64,000 nucleotides of DNA from Luminiphilus syltensis NOR5-1B (GCF_000158175.1 NZ_DS999411.1:2865674-2929673), one strand, 5' to 3'. Positions 34,525 through 43,374 are shown, counted from the first letter of the stretch. The notes: generated by a model not told the origin, from the letters alone. Made by a program: numbers and translations.

Positions 34525-34767
34525 TTATTCCTCTTCTGATAGACGGGGTTTCAGTTTTATGACAACGCACCATAGAGCAGTGGCAGTCAACACAAGTGTC
34601 CACAGCGGCATAATTGGTACTGGCGTTGGAGGACTCGCAGTGCCCCCAAAGACCGACCCACCGAATGTCGCTGTGCCGAAAATTGGCAAGATCACCTGAG
34701 CAAAAGCCAACCCAGAAAACAGGATGGCAACCATCATCGTGGCTGATCGAAGCAACTTCAGTTTCAA
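34525..34767 (-). CDS. 80-aa membrane protein with IPTL-like motif (copy B), TTG start
   Basis: 80 residues when started at TTG 34767, which has AGGAGG nine bases upstream and makes the protein the same length as copy A. An ATG start upstream at 34878 would lie inside a repeat. A signal peptide ends LAFAQ, then [28 protein letters not shown], a hydrophobic helix and KLKP. About half the residues match copy A. First gene of the operon with collagen-like protein B. It may serve as anchor, pilot or processing partner of the collagen protein; this is inferred only from constant pairing. Confidence 0.75.
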   Translation of the reverse strand: MKLKLLRSATMMVAILFSGLAFAQVILPIFGTATFGGSVFGGTASPPTPVPIMPLWTLVLTATALWCVVIKLKPRLSEEE

Positions 34768-34848
34768 CGGCTTGGCCCTCCTGACAGCAAATACGAGCAG
34801 TGTCTCAGCATGCTGAGCAAAAGAAAATAGTCGAATGGCTTCTGCTTG

Positions 34849-34900
34849 GGGTCGAAAGCAGACATCTGCCAAGGCCACCTAACACGTCCGCTACCGGCCA
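34849..34900. repeat. Palindromic repeat, copy 13
   Basis: GGGTCGAAAGCAGACATC...CGTCCGCTACCGGCCA, 52 bp, about 80 bases upstream of the TTG start of the 80-aa gene. Confidence 0.82.
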
Positions 34901-35297
34901 AGAGCAGACAAGAAAGAACGCAATTTTTGGCTTAGACCAATAATCCGACATTTAGCCCTGTCATTGATAACGTCGAGGGGCTGGTGTTGAACGTTAATGA
35001 TCCTAGCCAAGCTGAGGCTTCCTCAAAAGACATGTTGGCTTATGCCGAGCCACTCATTCTTAGAGCAACAGGCGAGGCTGCTCCCCAATGGTTCTTGACG
35101 CAATTATGCAAGGTCAGTTTTGGTCGCAGTCTGGCGGCACTGGCACAGTAAGGGTGAATAGTGACGACTGGGGCGCTGGCTACACAGTTGAGATAGTTAT
35201 TGAGCAATGGCTTTGGTTTGCTACGCTATTTAAAGTCCTGCAACGGGGTCTAAGCTTTCTTTTTATCTGGACATACCATTTAATAAAGTGTGCGGAT
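34901..35297. other. Intergenic stretch with possible gene remnants
   Basis: A start-less open frame of about 65 codons (for example DPSQAEASSKDMLAYAEP) and, in another frame, a short protein-like segment (GTGTVRVNSDDWGAGYTVEI) occur on the plus strand. Neither makes a complete gene. Confidence 0.35.
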
Positions 35298-36158
35298 TCA
35301 GTTAACCATTACACCATCCTTCCAGGTAACTTCCGATTTCTTCTGGCCGTCCTCGTACCAGGAGGTCACCAGCCCATGTCGCTCACCATCCTTGTAGGTG
35401 CCTTCCGATTTCTTCTGGCCGTTCTCATGCCAGTAGGTGTGCAGACCTTCTTCCTTGCCATCCTTGTAGGTGCCTTCCGATTTCTTCTGGCCGTTCTCGT
35501 ACCAGGAGGTCACCAGCCCTTCTACCTTGCCATCCTTGTAGGTGCCTTCCGAATACTTCTGGCCGTTCTCATGCCAGTAGGTGTGCAGACCTTCTTCCTT
35601 GCCATCCTTGAAGGTGCCTTCCGATTTCTTCTGGCCGTTCTCGTACCAGGTGGTGTACGGCCCTTCTCGCTTGCCATCCTTGGCAGTGCCTTCCGACTCT
35701 TTCTGGCCATTCTCGTACCAGGTGGTGGATGGCCCTTCTAGCTTGCCATCCTTCCAGGTGTCCTCCAATTTCTTCTGGCCATTCTCGTACCAGGTGGTGG
35801 ATGGACCTTCTGGCTTGCCATCCTTCCAGGTGTCCTCCAATTTCTTCTGGCCGTTCTCATGCCAGAAGATCACCAGCCCCTCAGGCTTGTTATCCTTCCA
35901 GGTGCCTTCCTCCTTTTTCTGGCCATTCTCGTACCAGGTGGTGGACGGCCCTTCTGGCTTGCCATCCTTGTAGGTGACTTCCTCCTGTTTCTGGCCGTTC
36001 TCGTACCAGATTACAGCGCGGCCGCTAAACGGTTCAGTCTCGTTGGGCAGGTAAAACAGGGAATTTCTCTCTTGCAGCTTGTCGGCGTCCACGACAGTCT
36101 CGGAGCAAGCGGATACCGTGAGGATCACCAGTGCCAGAAAAAAAGATGCCTGCCTCAT
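35298..36158 (-). CDS. MORN-type repeat lipoprotein (YwqK family)
   Basis: 286 residues. A lipoprotein signal ends LTVSAC with the Cys at about 18. From about residue 48 the protein is ten units of 24 residues with consensus YENGQKKSEGTYKDGKxEG, the MORN_2/YwqK type annotated as toxin-antitoxin YwqK-family antitoxin, although no toxin is adjacent. The 72-bp DNA units are highly similar, giving long antisense frames on the plus strand that are not genes. Expected to be tethered to the outer membrane with the repeat beta-sheet exposed to the periplasm or surface. Ligand unknown. Confidence 0.85.
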   Translation of the reverse strand: MRQASFFLALVILTVSACSETVVDADKLQERNSLFYLPNETEPFSGRAVIWYENGQKQEEVTYKDGKPEGPSTTWYENGQKKEEGTWKDNKPEGLVIFWHENGQKKLEDTWKDGKPEGPSTTWYENGQKKLEDTWKDGKLEGPSTTWYENGQKESEGTAKDGKREGPYTTWYENGQKKSEGTFKDGKEEGLHTYWHENGQKYSEGTYKDGKVEGLVTSWYENGQKKSEGTYKDGKEEGLHTYWHENGQKKSEGTYKDGERHGLVTSWYEDGQKKSEVTWKDGVMVN

Positions 36159-36508
36159 TACTCATTCCTCTGAGAGTTAAGTCTCGCGACTATGCTTTGT
36201 TGGGGGATTCGCACGATTGAGGCATAGTACTCAGATCACCTGGAGGCGGCTAGGCTTTACGAGACAGCTATGGGATGCCCCGTTTGCGCCTGGTGGGGCT
36301 GACCAAAGGAAGCGGCTGGGCTTCTTGTTCCGCCATCTTTGGCTGATCCGTTTCAGCCTTTCAATAAACCGGTATCAATTGGTTGGTGGCAAGCCTCATG
36401 CAAAGACGCCTACTTCGCTAATCCTGAGCGCGCCAGCGGTGCCAGAGTCTCTATTGGGTCGACAGCTGTCACATCAGAGTGATCATTAGGCACTTGGGTT
36501 TCGTACGT

Positions 36509-37039
36509 CTAATCGGTGTCTAAGGTTGGGGGTTTCTCGCCACCAATCATTCCGAGTGCTATTAGGCCCATTGAAATGGTACCACCCCAGAGCGCCCATT
36601 CAGGCCAATCAAGGTAATTGCTAATTGCCAACCAAGTTGTATACCCCCAAAGAGCACCGCAAGCAATTCCCGCCAAGTTCGACAGCACCGCATGACCACG
36701 CAGCTTTGCCGGCATACCTATCATCCCCAGAAAAGCACTTGCAGCGAAAAAAGCTGCTGCAGACTCCCATTGCTCAAAATCGTAACTTGCCCAAACACCT
36801 AGAGCGCCGATGCAGGTGAACAAAATGAATCCCTGAGCAGCTTTGCCAAATTCCTTTGAGTACTTATCAGTCTGCTTAATAAAACGCTCGGTATTTTCTT
36901 CTATGCTCCGGTTCTCAAGGGCTTGAATTTGACGTTCTAGAACTCCAGCATCATTAGGGGCACCACAATTAGGGCACGTCGATGCCCGTCGGCTAATATC
37001 TTTTCCGCAGTCACGACATGTAGTTAGGTTCGCATTCAT
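36509..37039 (-). CDS. Zinc-ribbon membrane protein
   Basis: 176 residues. The N-terminal zinc ribbon is CRDCGKDISRRASTCPNCGA (two C-x2-C pairs). A short coiled segment (ERQIQALENRSIEENTERF) and four hydrophobic segments follow (about 72-175). Function unknown; such proteins are common single-gene passengers. GGAGGAAACG precedes the ATG. No gene was found in 36178-36508. Confidence 0.72.
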   Translation of the reverse strand: MNANLTTCRDCGKDISRRASTCPNCGAPNDAGVLERQIQALENRSIEENTERFIKQTDKYSKEFGKAAQGFILFTCIGALGVWASYDFEQWESAAAFFAASAFLGMIGMPAKLRGHAVLSNLAGIACGALWGYTTWLAISNYLDWPEWALWGGTISMGLIALGMIGGEKPPTLDTD

Positions 37040-37196
37040 TTCGTTTCCTCCTGCCTTGGATGGCTACAGTCTAGGCCCGCTGAATCTATGTATCCATGCT
37101 TTCTGAGGCCATGAGCTTGACCCGATGCGACAAGAGGTTTCTATTAGTTGAGGTCTCAATCGATCACCAATTGCGACCTCTTCAGGTGTCTCAGTT

Positions 37197-37248
37197 GGGT
37201 CGAAACCGGCCCTCTACCAACAGCCGGTGAATGACTGCTTTCTAGAGT
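37197..37248. repeat. Palindromic repeat, copy 14 (degenerate)
   Basis: Begins GGGTCGAAACCGGCC, but the right arm is reduced to GACTGCTTTCTAGAG. Recognised mainly by its left end and spacing. Confidence 0.45.
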
Positions 37249-37339
37249 GGGGAAGCTCAATCAAACAGCGAAGACTTGGAAGGAAGATAGATGCCTTCTG
37301 ATAGTCGTCAAACTGTGTTGTTGAGGTACCGAACCTCAC

Positions 37340-38305
37340 CTATCCAGAGTTCGGCGCGCGGTGGTGGCGCATAAGTTCTTCTAAAACCCTGGGGCACCGC
37401 AAAATCCGGCGGTGTCCAAGGTTGGCCGTTGAAACAAAGCGAGCCCCTCGCCATTCCTCCGCCAAACGTGCGCCTACGCTGTGAGCAATTACTGGATCAT
37501 GCAGGTCATGGATTACGAGTCCGGGAAGGTCCAAGCTCCTGATGGCTGGCATTGAGCAGACTGCGTCCACTGGGCCATCAATCATACGTTCCACTCGATC
37601 TCTTAAACGATCTACGCGGGATTTTGACAAGCGCGCTATGTCAGCGAAGATGCTCAGGTGTTGCGCAAAGTTTTGCATTGGCGAAATCAGCGCCATGCGC
37701 CGCGGCATTAACTGTGGCTGCTCTGCAACCATGCGGCAGACTGCCGCGGCGCCGAAAGAGTGCGCAATGATGCTTTCGATGGGACCAAGCTCTCGCACAG
37801 TGGCTGCGAGCGCAATACTGGCATCAACTAAATGCGTGCCTCGCATGGGCGAGAGCCCGTGACCCGGCATATCAACAACGGCTACGCGGTAGCCCAGAGA
37901 CAGCAATGGTGTTACGAAACCGAGCATGCTGCCCGAGTTATCTTCCCACCCGTGAACGAGTAAAACCTTAGGCCCAACGCTACCCCACTCCCATCCCACA
38001 AGTTCGATGTCTTCATGGGCGATAGCGAGCCGCACTGCTCCCGCGGGCATGCTTTGGAAATAGTCGCCCCTCGGCTTGCGCCTGGGTCGGGTGAAGTGCC
38101 GAAGCATCAGTTCAGTAGCAATAGTTGGCGCGAACGCGTCTAACGCCGCCGCGCTCGCAGCGACGAGCTTCAGTACGGGAGAGAGCTCCGCCATCCCGGT
38201 CCGATGCACGTCGCGCTCATACGCTCGGCGCTCTAAACGGAGCTCAGGCGGGGCCTCAGTCTTCGGTTCAGCCGGAGTCTCGCGGCGCGCAGGCGAAGTA
38301 GGCAT
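37340..38305 (-). CDS. Alpha/beta hydrolase under a c-di-GMP riboswitch
   Basis: 321 residues. Seen: VLLVHGWEDNSGSM (oxyanion region), VVDMPGHGLSP, the nucleophile elbow AHSFGAA (Ser between His and Phe; first Gly of G-x-S-x-G is Ala), and a C-terminal LGHRRIL with the likely catalytic His. The N-terminal 70 residues are a polar extension with FTRPRRKPRGDY. Possibly a lipase- or esterase-like enzyme. A GEMM-I riboswitch about 135 bases upstream implies control by c-di-GMP. The AUG at 38305 has only a weak ribosome site. Confidence 0.8.
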   Translation of the reverse strand: MPTSPARRETPAEPKTEAPPELRLERRAYERDVHRTGMAELSPVLKLVAASAAALDAFAPTIATELMLRHFTRPRRKPRGDYFQSMPAGAVRLAIAHEDIELVGWEWGSVGPKVLLVHGWEDNSGSMLGFVTPLLSLGYRVAVVDMPGHGLSPMRGTHLVDASIALAATVRELGPIESIIAHSFGAAAVCRMVAEQPQLMPRRMALISPMQNFAQHLSIFADIARLSKSRVDRLRDRVERMIDGPVDAVCSMPAIRSLDLPGLVIHDLHDPVIAHSVGARLAEEWRGARFVSTANLGHRRILRCPRVLEELMRHHRAPNSG

Positions 38306-38437
38306 GACTACATTACGAGGTTCATAGGATCGACGGTATCGACGACCACCTATCTCCCCTAACTTTCTTAAGGGGCGATTTATTTCGCAATGCGATGTGG
38401 GATTTGTGCGAGGAACTGCGATTCATATTCAACATAT

Positions 38438-38527
38438 TTCCGGTAATCCCGCTGCCGTAGGTTTTGCCCTTAGGCCGGTAACTTTGCGCCACCACCTTTC
38501 GATGGTCATGCCCTTTTTGCTACGTGA
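38438..38527 (-). ncRNA. Class I cyclic-di-GMP riboswitch (GEMM-I), no. 3
   Basis: Minus strand: AAAAAGGGCATGACCATC, GAAA, GGTGGTGGCGCAAAGTTACC, GGCCTAAGG, AAACCTACGG, AGCGGGATTACCGG. All conserved GEMM-I parts are in order. It shares its central part almost exactly with no. 2. Confidence 0.9.
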
Positions 38528-38614
38528 AAACTCTACCCACTGTTGTGCGAGCCAGATTGAGTATAGTCGCACACCGCTTCTTGTCAATTCAACGGCTGAC
38601 CTAGCGTCGGGTCC

Positions 38615-38666
38615 GGGTCGGAAGCGGTCATATCCCAATCCCAGCCTGGACGCCCGCCTTCGGCCA
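38615..38666. repeat. Palindromic repeat, copy 15
   Basis: GGGTCGGAAGCGGTCATA...CGCCCGCCTTCGGCCA, 52 bp, arms partly decayed. Confidence 0.7.
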
Positions 38667-38750
38667 AAAGCAATTTATAGATTAGTCAATGATCAAGGGT
38701 CTGCTGACACTTAATTTGTGACATCCAGGTGAACCTGCCTTGTTAGGCGG

Positions 38751-39119
38751 TTAAGCGGCTGCTTCTTTTGGGTTTTCGCCGAATCTGTTTCCGTTTGCGC
38801 TACTGTCTTGAACGAAAAATACGATTAATACAATTACTCCGACAATTGGAATTAAACCAATTAACAACCACCAGCCTGATCTATCAGTATCATGTAACCT
38901 GCGGACGCCTACGGCAATGCTGGGTAATAAAACGGCAAGTTGATACAGAGCGGCTAGGACGCTTTGATCTGTTTCTGGTGCTATTCCTGCAAATACTTCT
39001 GCCAATCCAAGGATGAGCGTGATAATCAAGTTAAAAAGAAAGAAATACCAGTATTCCTTGCGGCGTGAACGGCCCGAAAATACTGCATACTTTTTCAGCG
39101 CTTCAAAATACCAATTCAT
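38751..39119 (-). CDS. DUF805 inner-membrane protein
   Basis: 122 residues of the DUF805 family. The N-terminal WYFEALKKYAVFSGRSRRKEYWYF and the central VGVRRLHDTDRSGWW are hallmarks. Four hydrophobic segments are present and the end is NRFGENP. Function is unknown in all relatives. GGAGAAAAC precedes the ATG. It is a frequent passenger of mobile regions. Confidence 0.9.
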   Translation of the reverse strand: MNWYFEALKKYAVFSGRSRRKEYWYFFLFNLIITLILGLAEVFAGIAPETDQSVLAALYQLAVLLPSIAVGVRRLHDTDRSGWWLLIGLIPIVGVIVLIVFFVQDSSANGNRFGENPKEAAA

Positions 39120-39314
39120 GTTTTCTCCTTCCTTATTGCCTCATTGGCTGGACTTAGAATTACAGCAGTTAATCGCGCACTAGCGCTAGCGACGCATAAC
39201 ATGAAGCTAAAGCAAACCAGCGAACCTGTCACCCCGCATGCTTACGCATGCTCCACGCCGGGACGTCCACTGCACGGCCGCCCCAGGCCGCGGAATTAGT
39301 GACCGAGTAGAGTC

Positions 39315-39388
39315 GTGGATTCAACCGGTCGATAGCGGCCATTGGCCCAGAAACCTGAGAGCGCCCGCTATCGGCTGTGGATTCAACC
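39315..39388. repeat. Palindromic repeat, copy 16 (extended arms)
   Basis: GTGGATTCAACCGGTCGATAGC...GCCCGCTATCGGCTGTGGATTCAACC. The GTGGATTCAACC at both ends is a direct repeat flanking the palindrome. Confidence 0.72.
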
Positions 39389-39543
39389 TAGCACTTTCAG
39401 TGTAAGACAATATACAGTGACAAAAGTCGTTCCCTGCCACCAGGAACTGACCAAAGGTCGGCAGCAGGGACAGTCCTCTTTTCTTCGCCACCGTGGTTTA
39501 CGATGGTTACTCCGCAAAAGACCTGAATCAAAGGAAATGCTCC

Positions 39544-39951
39544 ATGACAAACAGCGGAAAATCTGGATTTGGCTACTTCATATCAGTAATCGAGCGCGCC
39601 GTGATTGTGGTGATAATAGCGCTGACTGTTATCGCTGTGCTCTTCGAGATCTTTACCATATGGGAACAGCGCAACGTTACTATTGCCGATATACTGCTTC
39701 TTTTCCTTTATACCGAGGTGCTGTCCATGGCCGGCGCTTTTTACACCAGCCGACAGATTCCGACAGTATATCCCCTGTTGATTGCGATAACCGCCCTATC
39801 CCGGCTGATTGTTCTTCAGTCTAAAGAGATGGAGCCGTCTGCAATTCTGTATGAGGCGTCCGCGATCGTTATCCTTTCCGTGGCAGTGGCGGTTCTCTAT
39901 CGCTTTGGCGGAGAGAAGCGGCTGGATTCGGAGCAATCTGACGGAGACTAG
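39544..39951 (+). CDS. PsiE-like phosphate-starvation-inducible membrane protein
   Basis: 135 residues from the ATG at 39544 (AAAGGAAA upstream). Four hydrophobic segments and the family signatures FISVIERAVIVVIIALTVIA and SRLIVL place it in the PsiE family. PsiE is induced by phosphate limitation in E. coli; its biochemical role is unknown. Framed by repeats 16 and 17. Confidence 0.78.
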   Translation: MTNSGKSGFGYFISVIERAVIVVIIALTVIAVLFEIFTIWEQRNVTIADILLLFLYTEVLSMAGAFYTSRQIPTVYPLLIAITALSRLIVLQSKEMEPSAILYEASAIVILSVAVAVLYRFGGEKRLDSEQSDGD

Positions 39952-39994
39952 AGCGCGCGGCGGCGTAGAGCTTCGTTGACACGTGATATACAAA

Positions 39995-40069
39995 ATGGAT
40001 TCAGCCAAGGGTCGGAAGCGGTCATGGGCCAAAAAGCCTGCGAGCGTCCGCTACCGGCTACGGATTCGA
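39995..40069. repeat. Palindromic repeat, copy 17
   Basis: Core 40009-40060, GGGTCGGAAGCGGTCATGG...GCGTCCGCTACCGGCTA, of the GCCTGCGAGC subfamily. Flanked by GGATTCAG and GGATTCGA. Confidence 0.75.
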
Positions 40070-40147
40070 TCGTTCGCCAACGAGTTCAAATGAATTCTGA
40101 AGCATCGTAATGCTACTCGGCCACCGGCTCACTAAGCGGCACCGGTG

Positions 40148-40354
40148 CTACACCTTGCCGCGCTCCTGGGCACGCGCGGCGACGCCGGCATGTAGGGAAA
40201 ATAAGGCTTCCTCGCAGGCCGGCAGGGTTTGCACAGTGAAGACCTTGCGCCCCTGCTGGGGACCGAGCGCGACACGGTAGGTGATGGGAGCACCGTGCAG
40301 GGCCGTCAGTGCATCGGCTTTGAAGGCAGTCTCCGCAGGGTAATCGTTCTCCAC
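40148..40354 (-). pseudogene. Fragment of an IS91-family transposase
   Basis: A 68-codon frame including ALTALHGAPITYRVALGPQQ, GRKVFTVQTLP and FSLHAGVAARAQERGK. The phrases match the central part of IS91-type transposases, but a piece between them is deleted and the frame stops where the catalytic region should begin. It is a dead remnant of an insertion sequence. Confidence 0.65.
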
Positions 40355-40629
40355 ATCTCACTGGCAAACAACAGCAGGCTTGCCGCCAGACCAAATTGCC
40401 AGGGTAGCGTTGGAATCCACTCGATGAGTCGATGAGACCGCTATTTCACGGGCTTACGGCAAAAGAGTACCGGGTATGTGCCGCCACCCCTATACCGCGT
40501 ACCCTGCCGCAACAGGCATCGTTGTCCCGGAGGGGATGGATGCCGTGACAGAATACGGTGAAGCGGAACGTCTCGACGCTTAAGTCCGACGCGGTACAAT
40601 AGCCGATGCATTTAATCAGGAATCAAAGC

Positions 40630-42318
40630 ATGCGGCTTTCCCCAGTGTTCTTCGTAACAGCCCTGCTCACTTCGACGACCGTGAGTAGCGCAGGAGAAGC
40701 GAGTTTAAGCGTGGTGAGCCGCATCAAAGACCAGGCTTTCAACCACTCGCGTGTGATGGAATACATGCATCACCTGGCCGATGAAAATGGTCCGCGTCTG
40801 GCAGCGTCGCCCGGATACCAGCGCGCCGCACAGTGGGCAGTGGATACCCTCAGTAAAGACGGCATCGAAAGCGCGCGGATAGAGAAATTTGGTGATTTCG
40901 GGCGTAGCTGGACATGGTCGGGCATCTCAGTGCAAATGATCGAACCTCAAGCCACGACCCTCAATGCCGTACCCCTAGCCTGGAGTTCCGGCACCGACGG
41001 CCTAATAACAGCGCCCGTGGTTTTTGCACCACTGTGGGAAAATCCGAGGGACACGGCGCAAACCGACCTGGTAAAACTGGCTGAACGCATCGACGCCTAC
41101 AAAAACCAGTATGCGGGCAAGCTGAAGGACAAAATCGTTTTGCTCTCTGGAAAACGTCCCTTCAAGCTACCTTCAGAACCGGAAACCCAACGCTGGAGCG
41201 CGGATGACCTGAACGGCATGATGTCGGCCCGCGACCCACGGACAGAAGACCTCTACGAATGGCCGCTGCTTAAAGTGCCGTTTAAAACCGCGGATCGCTG
41301 GTTGATGTACGAAATGATCCCCGCCGAAATTCAGAGTGATTATTCCGATCGGACTGCCAGGCTCATGAATCGCCTGATTGAATTTCTCAACAAAGAGCAA
41401 GTCGCTGCGGTAGCGATGACCAATACCGAAGGCAATGGTGCAGTGATCTTCGCGGAAAGCTTCGGTTCCAACCTGGCGTCGGGGCCCATCCCGGCAGCAG
41501 CCGTTCAATTGATGCCGGAACATTACAATCGCCTGGTAAGGCTGGTCCAGCGCAAGGTTCCCGTATCCCTGAGTATCAAGGTCGACGCCACATTTCCCGA
41601 ACTGAACGCAAAGGGAAAAAACGTGATTGCCGACCTGCCGGGCGGTAGCAAACGTCGCGAGGTGGTGATGATGGGCGCCCATCTCGATTCATGGCACGGC
41701 GGCACGGGCGCCACCGATAACGCCGCCGGAGTGGCGGTTGTCATGGAAGCAATGCGGATTCTGAAGACACTGGATCTCGAGCTGGATCGCACTGTACGTC
41801 TGGGGCTGTGGGACGCAGAGGAAGTCGGCCACCTCGGCTCGCGGGCTTACGTCAAGGAGCACCTGGGCGATCCCCGAACCATGAAATTGAAATCCGCGCA
41901 CGAGACGTTTTCGGTTTACTTCAACATAGACACCGGGTCGGGCAAGACCCGTGGCATCCTGACCCAGGGCAACGACATGGTGAAACCCATTTTCATTGAA
42001 CTGATGAAGCCCTTCGAAGAACATGGTATTTCCGCGGCGGTTCCCCGCAATGATTGGGGCACGGATCACCAGGCCTTCGATGCGGTTGGTCTGCCCTCTT
42101 TTAACCTACTGCAGGATCAACTGGATTACTGGTCACATACCCACCATTCCAATGTTGATACCGTCGACCATATCGTTCCCCAGGACCTGATGGTATCTGC
42201 CGCCTTCATGGCCAGCCTGGTCTATCACGCGGCGATACGCGACGAACTCATGCCAAGGGAACCGCTTCCGCCTCCCTTACCTAAACCGCAGCCATTGCCT
42301 GAGATACTGCAAGACTGA
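40630..42318 (+). CDS. Secreted M28-family metallopeptidase
   Basis: 562 residues from the internal ATG at 40630, which gives the signal peptide (VFFVTALLTSTTVSSAGE); an upstream ATG at 40606 lacks a ribosome site. The zinc peptidase core has GAHLDSWHGGTGATDNAAG (first His and bridging Asp), WDAEEVGHLGS (catalytic Glu), FNIDTGSG and WSHTHHSNVDT (last His). A PA-like insert lies before the core. The architecture resembles carboxypeptidase Q/aminopeptidase-type M28 enzymes that digest peptides outside the cytoplasm. Confidence 0.88.
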   Translation: MRLSPVFFVTALLTSTTVSSAGEASLSVVSRIKDQAFNHSRVMEYMHHLADENGPRLAASPGYQRAAQWAVDTLSKDGIESARIEKFGDFGRSWTWSGISVQMIEPQATTLNAVPLAWSSGTDGLITAPVVFAPLWENPRDTAQTDLVKLAERIDAYKNQYAGKLKDKIVLLSGKRPFKLPSEPETQRWSADDLNGMMSARDPRTEDLYEWPLLKVPFKTADRWLMYEMIPAEIQSDYSDRTARLMNRLIEFLNKEQVAAVAMTNTEGNGAVIFAESFGSNLASGPIPAAAVQLMPEHYNRLVRLVQRKVPVSLSIKVDATFPELNAKGKNVIADLPGGSKRREVVMMGAHLDSWHGGTGATDNAAGVAVVMEAMRILKTLDLELDRTVRLGLWDAEEVGHLGSRAYVKEHLGDPRTMKLKSAHETFSVYFNIDTGSGKTRGILTQGNDMVKPIFIELMKPFEEHGISAAVPRNDWGTDHQAFDAVGLPSFNLLQDQLDYWSHTHHSNVDTVDHIVPQDLMVSAAFMASLVYHAAIRDELMPREPLPPPLPKPQPLPEILQD

Positions 42319-42404
42319 TCCTTAGTTAAAAAATGATCGTTTCTTCGCTTGGCGCCGTTCTTCACGCGAAAACTGATGATAGAAGACTCGCGGCTGACGG
42401 CTGT

Positions 42405-42456
42405 GGGTCGTGAGTGGTCATGTGCCTGAAACGGCCGGAGCACTCGCGTTGAGCCA
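42405..42456. repeat. Palindromic repeat, copy 18 (decayed)
   Basis: GGGTCGTGAGTGGTCATG...CACTCGCGTTGAGCCA. Arms still complement partly. Last copy to the right. Confidence 0.5.
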
Positions 42457-42666
42457 AAATCAAGCGGCCGCCGAGGAACAATGAATGGACCAGTCACCCT
42501 ATCTGTGACCCAATAGTCGTTTTATCGGCGCTCTGGTGATGGTTTGGCTAATTAAAACCCCGCTGAAGCGGCTAAGCGCGTATGCTACGTGGCCAAATTA
42601 CCGAGGGGCATGGATGGATGATTGCCGGCCTCGCAAATCAAGATCCGATAAAGGAGACAACGCACT

Positions 42667-42810
42667 ATGGCGAAAAAGAAAGAGGAACTCTCGCGCGAGG
42701 AACTTAACCAGCAAATTGAGGCGTTCAAGCGAGAGGGCGGCAAAATCACGACCATTCCTTCCGGTGTCAGCGGTGTTCAACCCAAAGAAAAACGGCCAAC
42801 CTCTGCCTGA
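42667..42810 (+). CDS. 47-aa basic protein
   Basis: 47 residues: MAKKKEELSREELNQQIEAF, then KREGGKITTIPSGVSGV and a basic tail. AAAGGAG is suitably placed upstream of the ATG. The helix plus F-x3-GGKI-x3-P arrangement recalls the short conserved helix of small regulators such as SutA, but the match is weak. Small free-standing gene; function unknown. Confidence 0.55.
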   Translation: MAKKKEELSREELNQQIEAFKREGGKITTIPSGVSGVQPKEKRPTSA

Positions 42811-43374
42811 ATCACTGCACTTTTTTTAGCGGATTCACTGATTGCAGCAGGCTACTCCCGGCCGGGATCAGTCGCTTGATCCAGGTCAGTGAAGCGCTTT
42901 TAAACGCGGTCCCCTAAAGCGCCACCTCTGTTTCGTCATCAGGCATGCGCAGCATTCTCTCGAACTGCATTACCCAACCTTTCAAGCAGTCGCAGCGACG
43001 GCCTATTGTCAGGCGACACAATGGCCAGCATCGAAGACGCATCGGCCTCAGTGACCCAGCGCAGGGTTAGACCAACCGTTTGCAGCTCAACCTGGGGGCC
43101 CCTGCGCATCATCCGGACAGTTTACAGCGTGTAATCGTCAGCTCTACCAGGCGTTTCGCGCCTGCCGGCCATCTAAAAAACGAGAATCATGTGCATTGAG
43201 CCGATCCTGTCGACGGGATATCCTCACGTTACGGGGCGGGAATCATCAGATTCTCACGGTGTTTTTTTCACTTTCAGTCGCTTCATCTTGCGAGCTGGTA
43301 GCAAGGCAAAGCGACCCAATAAATCGATCATGACAGGCGATCATGACAAGCGATCAGGACAATGGAGCAACACT
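42811..43374. other. Intergenic stretch, nothing supported
   Basis: No coding frame or RNA recognised. A short direct repeat of GCGATCATGACA/AGCGATCAGGACA occurs just before the lipoprotein start. Confidence 0.4.

Noticed and set aside
35088-35973. Long plus-strand hydrophobic frames
   Set aside because: Antisense shadows of the MORN-type repeats; the minus frame has a lipoprotein signal and regular repeat.
36385-36440. Fourth GEMM riboswitch
   Set aside because: GCAAAGACGCCTAC is present but the upstream GGCAAACC and GAAA loop are missing.
36217-36489. 90-codon plus-strand frame
   Set aside because: No recognisable composition or start signal.
16095-42456. Integron cassette array with attC sites
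   Set aside because: Single-gene spacing is suggestive, but the repeats lack the 7-base core sites, genes face both ways, and the recombinase lacks the integron-integrase insert. A few GTTAGGC strings (18929, 38739) are isolated.
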